The notes: a model not told the origin generated them from the sequence alone. A DNA stretch of 64,000 nt from Liopterus haemorrhoidalis (GCA_963971575.1 OZ020611.1:65691381-65755380), one strand, 5' to 3'; counted from the first letter of the stretch, positions 1 to 12,129 are shown. A program made the numbers and translations.

Positions 1-9
1 ATACATAAA

Positions 10-240
10 ATCAGCCATCATAATGTACTTGTATAAAATACATTCTAGCAGCACAGTAGTTATTATTGTAAAAGATAATAACGTATTATATTACGTAAAT
101 TGTCAACGTAATATAATGTGTATTTATAATTTAGGATAACCATGGAAACGCACCTGCATAAATACAACAAAAAAAATCTCAAATAAAAGTTGTTTTTTAT
201 TGCTTTTATAGCAACTTTAGTGAAATATTCTCAAAAATCT
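10..240 (+). repeat. CAGA-family repeat, truncated left part (copy A1)
   Basis: Starts with the family's left-end words (atcagc, then atgtacttgtataaaatac, then attctagcagca) but lacks most of the terminal GGACCGACCGCC block. It runs through the shared 'aaccatggaaacg' and 'aaataaaagttgtt' segments and stops where a second left end of the same family begins at 241. It shows no coding capacity. Family membership rests on alignment by eye with the copies at 1992, 31644 and 44961. Confidence 0.6.
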
Positions 241-553
241 TGGCCACCACAGGACCGACCGCCATCACAAAGTACTTGTTTAATTTATCCTGCTTTATCA
301 AAAAATGTCTCAAATAAAAGTTGTTACTTATTACTTTTGTAGCAACTTTTGTTAAATTTTTTCGAAATATTTCTCTGCTGTAAAATATTTGCAAAAATCT
401 TTAAACCGACACAAGTAAATTCCCATTTCTAGTTAACCGATTTTTAGCAAAAGTTGCATTGATGTCAAAAGATTAAATACGAAGTTTCATAAAAATCCTT
501 TTAGTCGAATTTGCAGTGCACGTGTACACAGACCGGCGGACAGACAGACAGAC

Positions 554-586
<33 letters not shown>

Positions 587-592
587 CACAGG

Positions 593-623
<31 letters not shown>

Positions 624-760
624 GCCGACAGACATCATGCTAAAAATAGTCAAAACGTTATGTAGGGACCTCAATTCGTGGAGATCCATCGAAATCTTGA
701 AATGTCAAAATGGGTATGATCACATACCTCCCTTATATGTATATGTTGGCGGTCGGTAAA
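241..760 (+). repeat. CAGA-family repeat (copy A2)
   Basis: Begins with tggccaccacaggaccgacc and ends with ggcggtcggtaaa, so the ends carry a short inverted motif, ACCGACCGCC against GGCGGTCGGT. A (CAGA)n-like tract fills about 531-640. It is followed by a conserved 3' block ('gctaaaaatagtcaaaacgt', then 'acctcaattcgtggagat'). Translations across the tract (Thr-Asp-Arg-Gln repeats) are artefacts of the simple repeat. The superfamily is unknown to me. Confidence 0.65.
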
Positions 761-1991
761 ATTTTTTTCGGACGGACATTTCTTGAATGCATACAAACAA
801 TTCTGAATAGGTAGGCATGTCTAAACAAACTAACGAACAAGTTACAACTCGCGTTTAGGAAATAAAACATATCATAGGAGATTAGTACGTCATCATCGTG
901 GTTGTTCAGCCAAATAGTAAATATTCGGTAAATTTTTGTAATAATATAAATAATAAATATTTGAAAATAATAAAAAAATTAAAAACGAAATACTAGAAGT
1001 ACTTCAAATAATGAAAAATTCGTGAACTGCTCAAGTATTTTAAATATGGAAAATATTTGAGTATTTGAAATATCAAAAATAGTTCAGTACCGAAGGTACC
1101 TATTTAAAATACCAACAAAAAAAAAAACAATATTTTGACATACATAATCTAGAACCGAAATATATACATTAAAGATTATAATGACTATAAATTAGTTTTA
1201 AAGAATAAATATGAAGAAATATATAAAAAAAAATTGCTTCAGAACAAAGAAAATGTTCAGCAGTTCTGATAAATTATGTATGATATTAAAGATTCAGTTC
1301 CAAGTTTTTACGTAGATGAAATAAATGTCTCTGTGTCCACCAATTGCTATTGCTTTACAGTGACAGCCATTAAAATATTATTTTATAACGTGAAAATTAG
1401 ACTAATATTATCCTAAATTACCTTCATACTTTGTGTTCCATGGCAATCCAAATTGTGACAAAATTATTTGAAATATAAGACTATTTGAAATTAAAGAAAA
1501 ATATTTGAAATACTACGAACGTACTGGAAATACTAAGGGAGAATTGAAATACTAGGAAAGATTTGAAATAAATTAGGAGATTTGAAATACGAGGGGAGAT
1601 TTCAAATTCTAGGGAAATATTTGAAATACTAGGAAAGTATTTGAAATATTGGAAAAATATTTAAATTACTAGGAAATAGTTGAAATAATTCTAAAATATT
1701 TCAAATACTGACGTTTTCAGACAATAAATGTCAAATACATATACCACAGAGAAAGTTTTTTGCAAATCAAATTACCAAGTATTTGAAATACAATATTTCA
1801 AATACCAGAAAATAATTAAAATATTTTTTAAATACTTTATTTGAATATATATTCTCAGCTCATGTAAATCATCGAATCGTAAAAAGAATTCATATATTTT
1901 CAATAATTCAGAATAAAATCCTGCGTTACTAGATTGATAACTACTACGTAATACGAGGCTCGGGATTAAACCAAAAATTCTCAATTAAAAA
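761..1991. repeat. AT-rich region with degenerate GTATTTGAAATAC repeats
   Basis: No gene is visible. Between about 945-1100 and 1465-1860 the words ATTTGAAATACTAGG, GTATTTGAAATAC and their complements recur with irregular spacing of roughly 18-25 bases. The pattern resembles the iterated subterminal words in the hAT elements at 7556 and 15491, but I could not fix terminal inverted repeats or a target duplication. Membership in hAT is inference. Confidence 0.45.
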
Positions 1992-2616
1992 TTAGCTGTG
2001 GTCTACCACAGGACCGACCGCCATCACAATGTACTTGTATAAAATACATTCTAGCAGCAGAGTAGAAATAACTTGGCCTAATATTTTTTAACAGAGATAT
2101 TATTTATTATAACCATGGAAACGTTACACATAAGTATGAAAAAATTGATTTTTCAAAATTTTATTTTTATGAAAAAATTTCTCAAATAAAAGTTGTTAGT
2201 TATTGCTTTTATAGTAACTTTTGTTAAATAAATTTTTTCGAAATACTTTTCTGTTGTTAAATATTCGCAAAAATATTAAAATCGACACGAGTAAACTCCC
2301 ATTTCTAGTCCACCGATTTTTACCAAAACTTGATCAACTGATGCCATTGATGTCAAAAGCATAAAAGTTTTATAAAAATCCTTTTAGCCGAATTTGCTCT
2401 GCACGTGTACACAGACAGACGAACGGACAGACAGACAGACAGACAGACAAACAGATGGACGAACAGACAGACAGACAGGCCGACAGATATCTTGTTAAAA
2501 ATAGTCAAAACGTTATGTAGGGATCTCAATTCGTGGAGATCAATCGAAATCTCGAAATGTCAAAATCGGTATGTTCACAATACCTCCCTTATTCGTATGT
2601 TGGCGGTCGGTAAAAA
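1992..2616 (+). repeat. CAGA-family repeat (copy B)
   Basis: A nearly complete copy. It starts agctgtggtctaccacagg then accgaccgcc, includes the 'aacttggcctaat' and 'aaccatggaaacg' segments, carries a CAGA-type tract at about 2412-2490 and ends ggcggtcggtaaa. I see no target duplication. It is the most complete uninterrupted copy in the window and serves as reference for the others. Confidence 0.65.
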
Positions 2617-3764
2617 AGGAATATTCCGAATTAAAAAAGGAAAAGAAAGATCGGAATAAAAAAGAGAACATTGACCTACTGACCGTCCTATGTACTGCAA
2701 GACGCAACACCAACTGATACAGTAAAACAATTAAATATTATTGCAAAAATCTGCAAACCTTCGTATTACCCAAACAATATAATGTAATTATATGCATTAA
2801 TTTATAATTTAAAACAAGAATAATATTAATGAAATCACTAAAAAGTTATGTAACAATAGAAATCCAATGTCACAAATAAAACTTATTGCTAAATTTGCAA
2901 CTGTGTAACATTTCCATTATTGAAACATCAAAATCAAGGTCTAGAAAGTCTTAAAAACCATGAAGCGAACCCCAGTTTTGATAAATGACCCCCTAATCTC
3001 GCATCTAAGAATAATTTCTTGTCTTATAACTATTCTCAGACATAGGGGTGACATTACTATGAATCTTCTCTTATATCATTGTCCGGTCCTGGCTTTAGTT
3101 CAGCCCTACCTCGCCCTTGGGAATACAACACAGTTGGAGTCACAAATTCGTTCCTTTTTTGTCTACTCTAGAAGATTTTTTATAGCAGTCATCATTCGGA
3201 TTCAGACCCTCTTTGTTAGGTAAGACTAGATGATGGCTATGCTGGTAGATCTAACACCCCTCCATGGACCTGAATTCAGGTAATTTGATTATTTTTAAAC
3301 GGTTGGTAAACCTGTTTATGTTTAACGGTATGCGGACAAAAAGGGATTTTAACTTTCTAGGGTTTTGTATAAAATGTATGCACATATGAAAGGTTGGTTC
3401 TCTCTTTATATGCTTGAATAAACTTTTATTTGTATACTAAGTTATATAGGATGTTTTAAAATTGTTTGTTGGAAATGGAATTGCAAAATTTAACTTTTTG
3501 TTTAATTTTGTTCTGGGGGTTTTTACGAAATTATTAATTTAAACTGAAAACAAGCATAACAAAGTTGGCATTTAATATTAGTAAATTGCTGAACAGTTAA
3601 TTGAATTTTTAAATAAATAAAAAACTGCCTAAAACGATGACCGATATGTTTTGCTTTTCATATCATCGACATATTCAGCTCAACTACAAGACTTCTAGAA
3701 AAGGTTCAATAGTAAATTAAATTAATCGCCTTATAGAAAACCTTGAATATCGCTTCACTTTATA
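2617..3764. other. No recognisable feature
   Basis: AT-rich sequence with only short open stretches. The one at 2960-3223 (87 codons) shows no motif I know and has no codon-like bias that would support it. I see no repeat matching elsewhere in the window. Confidence 0.4.
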
Positions 3765-3960
3765 TCGTCTCATTTATTTGTTTGCACGGCTCTTTGTGTC
3801 TGTCTGTATGTGTATTAATTTGTATGATTGAAACCGTGGCCAAACGACTGAACTTAAAAAGTTGAAATTTGGCACAGATATACAGTTTTCTGTCCCGTAT
3901 AAATAAACAATAACGAAATTTCGAAAAAAAAATATATTAACTTGAAATTTTTATTTTGTT
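3765..3960 (+). repeat. Interspersed repeat with TGTCTG tract and 'gccaaacgactgaac' block
   Basis: Contains a short tgtctgtctg run followed by gtggccaaacgactgaac, a 'gttgaaatttggcac' block and an AT-rich tail. The same order of blocks occurs at 6915-7060 (tgtctg run, tagccaaacgactgaac, 'gttcaaatttggcatg'). It is therefore a dispersed repeat shared by two loci. The element class is not determined. Confidence 0.5.
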
Positions 3961-5426
3961 TGGGATAAACGAAAGCTCTGGAAGTATAGATATTAAAATA
4001 ATATTTAAAAAACATATTTGTTTGAGATATAAATTTAGATTAAAAAAACATATTTGTTTTAGACATATGTTAGACATAAATATGACTAACAACTGCCTCG
4101 GCATTTAAATCTAAAATGGTCGGTAAAAAAATCTTAATAGTATCTACCTATTAAACTTCTCAGCTGATTTGATTGGTTTTCATTGCTGTCCGCAACACGT
4201 ACAACCTCCTTCTTTAATTCTTTACTACCTATTAATATGACACGAAATAGTTCAATAGGATTTTTTATGAGAATATTTATATATTTATCAATTTATTTTA
4301 TTTTTTATTTATTTATTTTGTTCTAATTTTGCTATCGTTTTCGTTATCCCGCTGACTCGAATTTTGTCTTTCTGTTTAACATAATAGAATTTTGTGATAT
4401 TTCGGACAAAATATTCAACACAAAATAGCTATTTATGCACCAAGGGTGTTATTAAGATGATTACGCCCGGAGAGCTACGTAATATCTAGGGCCTCTGGCC
4501 GTAGAGATGGATGTCGCTCGATAGTCGTTATGATCCAGTACCGCCAATGGTGCATACAAGGTTTTATTTTTCACTTCACATAAAATAAAAAGTAAACATT
4601 AACCGATATTTATACCTATCTGGTAGCCTATGAGAGTTTATAGATAAAAAAAAATGATTTTGTTTAATCATTTAATTGTTAGAATTAATTTTACAATCAC
4701 AATGAATATTCAAGAATTGCCCAAATATATCGAGAAAAATACACAAAAAGCAACAGATATAAATATGAAAGAGAATATGAAACCATTAAACTATGGCAAT
4801 CAAAAAATAAGGTACCGGCCGTAAATCAGACTAATATTTGTTGAGGGCGTAATAAGAGGGCTTTATGGATTTATAATACTCCGGTTGTTATGCATATCTT
4901 TAAATATCTCGTATTCTAGGCATTGTGGCCAAGTAACAGTGAAGTGAAAAATAAAATTAATTAAAAACAAATGATTTTAACGCGATTGCAGTTTAAATTT
5001 TTTTCAAAAATATTGTGACTAAAATATAGTAAAAGTCATTCTTCACATAAATTTTTCAAATTTCTGATTTTAAAACGAACTTTTTAAGGAATATTATACA
5101 GGCATGTGCCTTATAAATCTACCCAATGCAACGCTAAAGCGAAACATTTTTTTTTTTTAATGTAGTGCAATGTAATCGCCATATATGTATGTATAGGCTT
5201 ACCATACGTCCCGGTTTGACGGTATGGTCCCGGCGTCCCGGCCAGTTTGTCATTTTGTCCCGGATATTTGATACAAATTAAAAAGTGTCGATTATACATG
5301 CACTACAAAAAGTGCAGCCTCTGAAAATAGCGATTATGCAACTAATTAAAAATAACAAAGGATTTTTAAAGAATTTTCACGCTAGTGATAAATATTAATA
5401 ACTTATGTTAACAAGTTATGTTCAAT
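3961..5426. other. Mostly unrecognised; one possible hAT-like end
   Basis: No gene is visible. At about 4436-4560 a weak inverted pair (tgcaccaagggtg / ccaatggtgca) could be a very small MITE. At 5195-5265 the words 'taggcttaccatacgtcccg' and repeated 'gtcccgg' look like one end of a hAT-type MITE, but no partner end was found. Both are weak. Confidence 0.25.
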
Positions 5427-5640
5427 TAAGGGCCGCTTTTACAATCGTTGGATAAAGCTCGGATAATGCTATTCTCGGCATAAAGTCAAAAAATCGCTTT
5501 TACAATGCTCCGATAAAGCTCGGATAGGATAAACATCGGAATAAACACCAGAATATCTTATCCGGCCAACAGCATTTCAGATAAAGGGCAATATAAGTAA
5601 TTACCTTGCTCTGATTGGTGAATAAGTATTTTTTGTTACC
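5427..5640 (+). repeat. Repeat Y, copy 1
   Basis: Starts aagggccgcttttacaatcg then ttggataaagctcgg, and contains 'ataaacatcg', 'ataaacaccagaatatctta' and 'ctctgattggtgaataag'. A second copy with the same block order lies at about 13371-13560, where a TA-flanked MITE interrupts its 3' part. Probably a non-autonomous DNA element, class unproven. Confidence 0.55.
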
Positions 5641-5740
5641 CAGCAACGGTAAAAAAAATTAAATTGACATATAATAAATGTCACACTATAACGTTTTATT
5701 TGAATTTTTATTACAGTTTTATAATTGTGGTTGCAGCAGC

Positions 5741-5842
5741 GTAGTGGTTAGCTCACTTGCTTTGAAAGTGTGGAATCATGAGATCGACCTAGTATGGGCA
5801 AAAAGATTTAAAAATAAATAAAACTTGGCTGTTGCAACCATA
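5741..5842 (+). repeat. tRNA-like SINE head, copy 1
   Basis: The stretch gtagtggttagctcacttgc resembles an RNA polymerase III A box, and 'catgagatcgacc' sits where a B box would be. The same words recur at about 14757-14812 ('ttagctcact', 'gaaagtgtaggatcgtaag', 'atcgatccccagtatgg'). This supports a tRNA-derived SINE head. It is flanked by a short inverted pair, tggttgcagc / gctgttgcaacca. It is not a functional tRNA: no complete cloverleaf is apparent. Confidence 0.5.
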
Positions 5843-6869
5843 GACTCAGATTCTTTACAATAAGTGCCTGTATCTCTGAATTAACGAAATCTCTGCCATA
5901 CGAAATAATAATAGTACAGTAATACCTCTTTATCCATGTATTTGTTTAGATTACACGCAGTTGTGAAATAATAATTTTATTTATTTTTTAAAAGCGTAGT
6001 AATGAACAGTAGCAGCCGATTACCACTGGAATATGTTCCTAGCACTTGGAGCGCTTCGAATCTAACTGACCACTGCCACCCATTTCACACTATGTACACA
6101 TAATGCCAGTTTTTTTATATGTATGTATATATGTAGTACCTATTGGGTACTGGAGCCAGTTCGAATAAACCGTTTGTTTTTTGTTAACCATTCCGTTATT
6201 CAGCCTTTTCAATCATATGTACTTAGCATAGAAGACATTATTTTCTGTTTTGAGCAAAATCTCAAAATTGTCCGGATTTAAAAAACAAATATTATGGTAA
6301 GGCTATGATTGTAAAAACAAAAAATCATAAAAATTGTATAGGTAAAATACTCACTGCAAATCTTATTTTAAGAAAAAGGGTACTTATCGCTGGATACTTA
6401 AAATAAAATAAATAATGTACACTACACTTCGCATACCTTCAATGTAGGCTTAACTAGGCCCACAGTTTTCTCTCTAAAAATCATAAAACAAAAAAAGTTT
6501 CTAACTAAAACTAGAGAAATGACGATAACAATGTAGGAAGAATAACGAGCATAATGAAAAAGTAGAATACGTAATACGAAGATAGGGACAATGAAACAGT
6601 GTACAGATGAACGAGCCTAAATATTGTTAGGTTAGGCTGTACATAACTGCACATATTTTGGTATAATCCGTCTCAATTTGTAATACGAAACTAGATCTGG
6701 TTACTTTGGTGACTTGTGGTGTAAACAGACTTTGGCGTATCCGTGTGAACCAATACTATGACAATATTATAAATGTATTGTCAATATACAACATCAAAAA
6801 TGAACTTTCACTGTTAGTTCCGTATTACAAAATGAGACAGATAATACTATCAATATGTTTATTATTATT
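5843..6869. other. No recognisable feature
   Basis: AT-rich, no open frame of interest. I see no terminal repeats and no match to the other repeat families of the window. Confidence 0.4.
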
Positions 6870-8896
6870 TTTTTTTTAGGTTTTTGTAGGTATGCCCATC
6901 AAACCCCTTATAATGTCACTCATGTGTCTGTCTGTCTGTCTGTCTCTCTGTCTGTTTCTGTGTCTGTTCGGTAGAAATTGTAGCCAAACGACTGAACATA
7001 GAAAGTTCAAATTTGGCATGCTTGTACAACTCTTTGACCCACATATAAGAAAAATATAGAAAGTTCAAAAAAATATTGCGCGGGGCAAATATAATTAAAT
7101 ATGTATTTAATTGAAAAATAAATGTATTTTTTTAATAATTGAGTGGGGTATCAAATGAAACTTCTTAATGCGTGGATAAACAAACAAATTTTTATTTATG
7201 AAAACACTTGTCCCCCGCCCTATCTCCCAGAATGGGTTAATATAAAAATCTGAAAATAATCTCCATAATGTACATTAATAGGAACCTTAATAGTTCAACA
7301 GGAATTTTTGATCAGATATTGAAAATTCATCCAAATTTTTTTGTGTTGTTAAAAAATTCATGGCTAAATTATGCCTAGTAATGTTGGATACTTTGTATTT
7401 ATAGCTAAGGTAGTGTGCGTCAATTTTTAAAATACATTTTTTTAACATATGAGGATCGGGTTCGTGTGTCCAGAGTTCAGTAGGCTCCGCCTACTATTAT
7501 ACATCATGATTCAACTTATTGTTTGAATCAGGAAAGAGGAATAAATAATTTATAGTAGTGCTGGGAACCGAAACCGGTTTTTCGGGTACCCGGTTCCGGT
7601 TTTCGGGTAAAACCGGGTTTGTAATTTTTGCGTTACCCGGATACCCGGTTCCGATTACCCGGTTCTAAATAACCGGTTCCGGATACCCGGTTCCGGATAC
7701 CCGGTTTCGGATACCCGGTTTCGGATACCCGGTTTCGGATACCCGGTTTCGGATACCCGGTTCCAGATACCCGGTTTCGAATACCCGGTTCCTATTACCC
7801 GGTTCCGAAAGCAAATCCTAGCATCGGTCCTGGTACAGAGTCTGACTATTGGAGAATTTTGATAAGAATTCGTGTTCGCAAAAGGTATACAAAGAAGCGA
7901 AGAAAATCGCGTATTGTACACTGGAACATTAATAGTGATTAAATTTTGTAGTTCAATACATGATAATAGATTATTAAGAATTTTATGCAAAATTTTCATG
8001 TCAGTCAAAGTGCGACGATCCTTTAGTGTGAGAAAATTAAACTCGGCGCAACATATATTATAATTGATATAGTTGTAATATATATCAAAAATATATATTA
8101 TAAAGAAGTTGTTTAGAATTAAAATAAAGAAACAATCACTTTTTTTTTTTTTCTATTCAAAATTGAAAATGTACATAACAAAAACCTTACGTAGTAGATG
8201 TAGGTCAGCAAGTATTACTTAACGTATCTCAATCACAATAACCATAACTGTTATGATACTGGAAACCAAAACATGTTTAACGGGTATCCGGTTCTGGGTT
8301 TCGGGTAAAACCGGTACGTAATTTTGAAGTAACCCGGTTCCGGATACCTCATCCCGAATATCCGGTTCTGATTACACGGTTCCGGATACCCGGTTCCGAT
8401 TAGCTGGTTCCGGATACCCGGTTCCGATTACCCGGTTCTGATTACCCGGTTCCGATTACCCGGTTCCGATTACCCAGTTCCGGGTACCCGGATCCGATTA
8501 CCCGGTTCTGTTTACCCGGTTCCGGGTGTCCCGGTTCCGAAACCGGGTAACCGGGTAAACCCGAAACCGTTTTTTTTACCGGTTCCGGTTCCGTCAAGAT
8601 CGATTTCTGACAGCACTAATTTATAGTAGTGAAATACTTATAAAACAAATAATACATTATTTATAGTAAGAAATATGTTTCTAAAATTTTCTTGTGACGA
8701 AATTTCCGCAAATTATTTCAATTTTGTTTAAAAAAATTATATGGAAGCTCTTAGTACTCAAATAACGAATAAAAATGATGATTGAAAAACGGTTGATTTT
8801 TGTGTGAAAATATATTCCTAGTCATTCAGCATTCTGTTGGCTTCTTAAACTAATTAAATACCTACAAAATCCTGATATGTGTGAAAATTCACACAT
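6870..8896 (+). repeat. Repeat X, copy 1 (interrupted by a hAT element)
   Basis: The right end at 8805-8896 (ttcagcattctgttggcttc ... cctacaaaatcctgatatg, gtgtgaaaattcacac) is the reverse complement of the left end of repeat X copy 2 at 20165-20250, so repeat X has long inverted ends. The left end here is degenerate: only tttttgtaggtatg remains at 6880-6895. Interior blocks at 7360-7550 ('gctaaattatgcctagtaat', 'gctaaggtagtgtg', 'attgtttgaat') match 21041-21205. The 7556-8618 hAT element sits inside. No coding region is seen. Confidence 0.5.
7556..8618. mobile_element. Non-autonomous hAT-type element built on CCGGTTCCGGATACC repeats
   Basis: It begins tagtgctgggaacc and ends ctgacagcacta, and is flanked on both sides by the identical 8 bases ATTTATAG (7548-7555 and 8619-8626), the target-duplication length of the hAT superfamily. 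Both subterminal zones (about 7580-7805 and 8280-8590) are arrays of 12-13-base words alternating CCGGTTCCGATTA, CCGGTTCCGGATA and CCGGTTTCGGATA. The centre holds no transposase. An open stretch on the minus strand through the left array is only a repeat translation. Repeat X copy 2 at 21231-21285 shows the corresponding unoccupied site (cattTATAG then tcatgaaatacttata). Confidence 0.85.
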
Positions 8897-9620
8897 ACAT
8901 TTGATACTTTAGTTGAAACTTATTTCTGTGTCTAGTACAACTAACATTTAAAGTCAATGTTTCGAAAGAGATAATGTTGTGCAGAGATCTAGATATGGCG
9001 CCAAAATAACAGACTGCTGCTGTAAATCCCGCTAAAAATCACCCTTCATCTCGTTTCCCTCCAAATTTCCTGTTTTAACCTGTTCCCTTGGTCACTACAT
9101 TTACATATGTAAAGATGTAAACGACCTTATTTTTTTTAACAAAAATATATTGAGAAATAGAACGAGTAGAACACACAATATACGTTACTATTTTTCTTTA
9201 TGATATTAAAATCTCTGAATTAGGCAGAAAATATTGAACATGTCGTGGGGAGGAGAAAACGTATCTAATATTTTTGTTATAATTATCCTTAAGATATCTT
9301 TAAATATAATGGAGATATATCTACATTTTAAATTTAGGGTGTCCCTTAACTATATTAATATTAATATTTATTTATTTATAGACATATAAATACAGTATCA
9401 CTATAAAATAAAATGTAAACAAATATGTAATAAAAATAGCAACCATTTAAGAACTTTTTTTTTTCTCGTAACACGTATATTGTTTTTATTTCGGGTATTA
9501 TAATTATGTATGTCTCTGTATCTAGTTACGGAGCTAAATCATGAGGGTAAGAACTGGTGAACTAGTTTATAAATAAAAAGCAACACATTAAATTAAATTT
9601 TTAATTTTTGGTCCAAGGAA
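8897..9620. other. No recognisable feature
   Basis: AT-rich spacer between repeat X copy 1 and the LINE relic that starts near 9625. No motif was identified. Confidence 0.4.
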
Positions 9621-9624
9621 CGAT

Positions 9625-10296
9625 CAGAATTTAATGAAGCCAGCTTGCAAACTTATTCTGGACGGGTCTGCTCTGACAATATCCGACAGCGCGAAGAATT
9701 TGGGGTTGATTTTTGATAATAAATTAAAGTTCTCTCAACAAATCAGTTTCATAGTAAGAACAGCCTACTTTAAGTTAAAGATCCTCTGTGGTAACAAACA
9801 ATACCTGAACCAGGCAATTAGGCTAAAATTATGCGACTTCCTTGTATTGAGTCTGTTTACTTATGGAAGTGTAGTTTATGGACCCTATCTACTTACGGCT
9901 GATATAAAAAAATTCAGAAGGTCCAAAATTCATGTCTGCGCTTTATCTATGGTGTACCAAGGCGCTCGCATATCTCCTCTTACCTTCACTTGTCTACATA
10001 GCTTAACATGAAACAAAGCAGACTTTCTCAATCTCTTGTATTTTATCATAAAGTGTTAATTCTCAAAACTCCCCCTTATTTGTACAACAAAATCACCTTC
10101 AGATCTGATGTGCATAATGTTAATATAAGATTTAAGGGTACCCTTTCTCCACCTTCTTACAAAACTGCAACATTTAAACATAGCTTCTCATTTAACATTT
10201 GCGCGAAATATAATATTATTCCAGAGAACCTTAAATCTTTTAGCTTAATATCTTTTAAAAAACATATGAAGAAGCTCATCTGGGATAAAGTTATTT
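9625..10296 (+). pseudogene. Non-LTR retrotransposon reverse transcriptase, C-terminal part (relic)
   Basis: The translation around residues 20-95 reads as the thumb and connection part of a LINE reverse transcriptase: 'NLGLIFDNKLKFSQQISFI' (the usual lG-hh-D-xLxFxxHI block), then 'LFTYGSVVYGPYLL', the position of the Y-G-S-x-V-W block. The frame closes at 10009 and the protein continues one frame over from 10008 with 'PPSYKTATFKHSFSF', 'IIPENLKSFSLISFKKHMKKL', the C-terminal tail seen in CR1, L2 and related clades. The catalytic YADD region and endonuclease are absent, so it is 5' truncated with one frameshift. It ends in a (CT)n(TA)n tract. Family assignment below 'non-LTR' is uncertain. 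Confidence 0.75.
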
Positions 10297-10299
10297 TTA

Positions 10300-10399
<100 letters not shown>

Positions 10400-10785
10400 G
10401 GAAAATTATCAGTCTGGACGAAATGATGCAAAAACTTAAAGAAAAACAGCCTAGATTGGTCAACAGATCGACTCCTATTTTATTGCACGATAACGCTAGA
10501 CCACACACTGCACAAATGACTGTGGCAAAACTACAGGAATTGGAGTTGGAACTTCTTCATCATCCTCCATATTCACCAGACCTAGCCCCCACTGACTACC
10601 ACTTCTTCCGCAATTCGGACAACTTTTTAATAGGAAAACAATTTAATTCCGACAACGCTGTAAAACTGGCCTTCCAGGAATTCATTGACTCTCGTCCGCC
10701 AGGGTTTTATACTACTGGCCTGGACAACCTGCCGCTTAAATGGCACAACTGTATAGACAATATGGGTGCATACTTTAATGAATAA
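10400..10785 (+). pseudogene. Mariner transposase, C-terminal part (SETMAR-like lineage)
   Basis: The translation carries the two C-terminal catalytic motifs of mariner transposases: 'LLHDNARPHTA' (second aspartate) and, 34 residues on, 'HHPPYSPDLAPTDYHFF' (third aspartate, DD34D spacing). It ends 'KWHNCIDNMGAYFNE', the usual mariner C-terminus. The N-terminal DNA-binding half and first aspartate are missing because the sequence begins at the microsatellite. The frame is open for about 125 codons, so this is a truncated but not heavily mutated relic. It differs in sequence from the family-A mariners elsewhere in the window. No terminal repeat was recognised. Confidence 0.8.
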
Positions 10786-10904
10786 AATAATTCCTTATAT
10801 TTGTAAGTTATCAACCAACTTTGCCTTTTTTCTACAAATTTCATCCTTGACGACCTAATATTTGTTTGTTGGTTTGTTCGCTATATATTCGTAGGCCGAA
10901 TATA

Positions 10905-11540
10905 GACCAAACGAATTAAACCTTGATTGTTGTAAGGTGTAAGGGAATGCTAAAAAAATTCAACCTAGGTACTGCAAAATCCGTATACAACATCGTTACA
11001 GGTGACGAAACTTGTATGTATTCATATAAACCGAAAACTAAGCAACAATCCACTATTTGGGTCTTTCAACATGAACCGAAACCCACAAAAGTTGTTCGTT
11101 CACGAAGCACTTCCAAGAAAATTATTGCTTGTTTCTTCGGTTGTACTAGACTTGTCGCAACCATTCCTTTAGAAGATCGGAGAACAGTTAATGCTGACTG
11201 GTATACAACAATTTGTTTGTCAGAAGTCATCAACAAAATCAGGAAAAACAACCAAAAACGTCACAGCACGTCAAATAATTGATTATTTGAAAGAGAAAAA
11301 CATCGAATTAATGTCTCTTTGCCCGTATTCACCTGATCTATGCAAGAACTGTTGAAGCTTTCGAAATCCATGTTTTTGAGATACCAACTTCAGAGTGGAA
11401 AAAATGTTTCGATAATTAGTTTGAACGCATGCAAATATGTATAAATCTTAAAGGAGAATATCGTGAAAAGAAATAAAACAGTTTGTTCAAAAAAAAATTG
11501 TCATTCTTAGTTTTTGTAAAAACTTAAAAGGTTGCCCTTG
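10905..11540 (+). mobile_element. Mariner family A, 3' half with right end (transposase relic)
   Basis: From 10923 the translation reads 'MLKKFNLGTAKSVYNI', 'VTGDETCMYSY' (first catalytic aspartate; the usual W after GDET is C), 'FFGCTRLVATIPLEDRRTVNADWY' and 'EVINKIRKNNQKRH'. It then goes out of frame because the block with the second aspartate (HHDNARSHTARQ in sister copies) is largely deleted. Downstream 'KEKNIEL', 'PYSPDL' and the C-terminus survive in other frames to about 11475. The right end reads aacttaaaaggttgcccttg then TA at 11541, matching the copy at 47696. The 5' half is missing. Confidence 0.8.
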
Positions 11541-11542
11541 TA

Positions 11543-12129
11543 TAACAGAAACCTTGTTCGGATACACACAAATAAAATCGTCCCAAATTTGGAACTAAGA
11601 AATATGATCACCATATTTTACACATAGTGTAGAACAAGCTTTAAGATTATAAAATGGCCTTGCATAGAAGATTTGGTGCATTTAAATAGGTTTTACATTT
11701 CAGAGTTAACAAGCTTTATAAACCTTTTATATTAGAGGAGGTTGAGTTCTTACACGGTTGGGTACTTCCAATTACGTCAACCTAAAATGCAACTCATTTT
11801 AAGCAGCAAAAAATTAAGGTCAACTTAGTTTAGACACACATTTAATGTTATGTTAATATTTTATCAAATTTGAACAAAAAATATCTACCTGAATTTAAGT
11901 CTGTAATCTTTTTAAAACGAAACTAGCAATTATATTTAAAAAATATTTATTTTACCTAACATTTCCATTGAAAAGTATTTTTAATTAGAAACTAAATTTA
12001 TCATCAGAACTAGCTTATAAAAACATTTGTTTTACTTTGTTCTCTCAAAAAACATTACCACCACAGTACATAGAATTTGAAGTCTTTTATTACAAAGGAT
12101 AAGAATTTAAGGTATATTGCAAACATTTT
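11543..12129. other. No recognisable feature
   Basis: AT-rich spacer between a mariner right end and the 3' end of a minus-strand LINE. No coding or repeat match was seen. Confidence 0.4.

Noticed and set aside
501..759. Open frames with Thr-Asp-Arg-Gln or Cys-Leu-Ser-Val repeats across CAGA tracts (also at 2405, 32676, 45367-45869)
   Set aside because: They are six-frame translations of tetramer or octamer simple repeats inside the CAGA family and have no protein character.
4436..4560. Small MITE with tgcaccaagggtg ends
   Set aside because: The inverted match is short and interrupted, with no flanking duplication and no second copy.
5741..5842. Functional tRNA gene
   Set aside because: Only A- and B-box-like words are present; no complete cloverleaf can be drawn by eye and the sequence recurs as a diverged repeat.
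7655..8008. 117-codon minus-strand frame with Tyr-Pro-Lys-Pro-Gly repeats
   Set aside because: It runs through the CCGGTTCCGGATACC array of a hAT element; the peptide repeat is the array's 12-base period.
7580..8590. CRISPR-like array (regular short repeats)
   Set aside because: The words are contiguous without unique spacers, lie between hAT ends with an 8-bp duplication, and the genome is eukaryotic.
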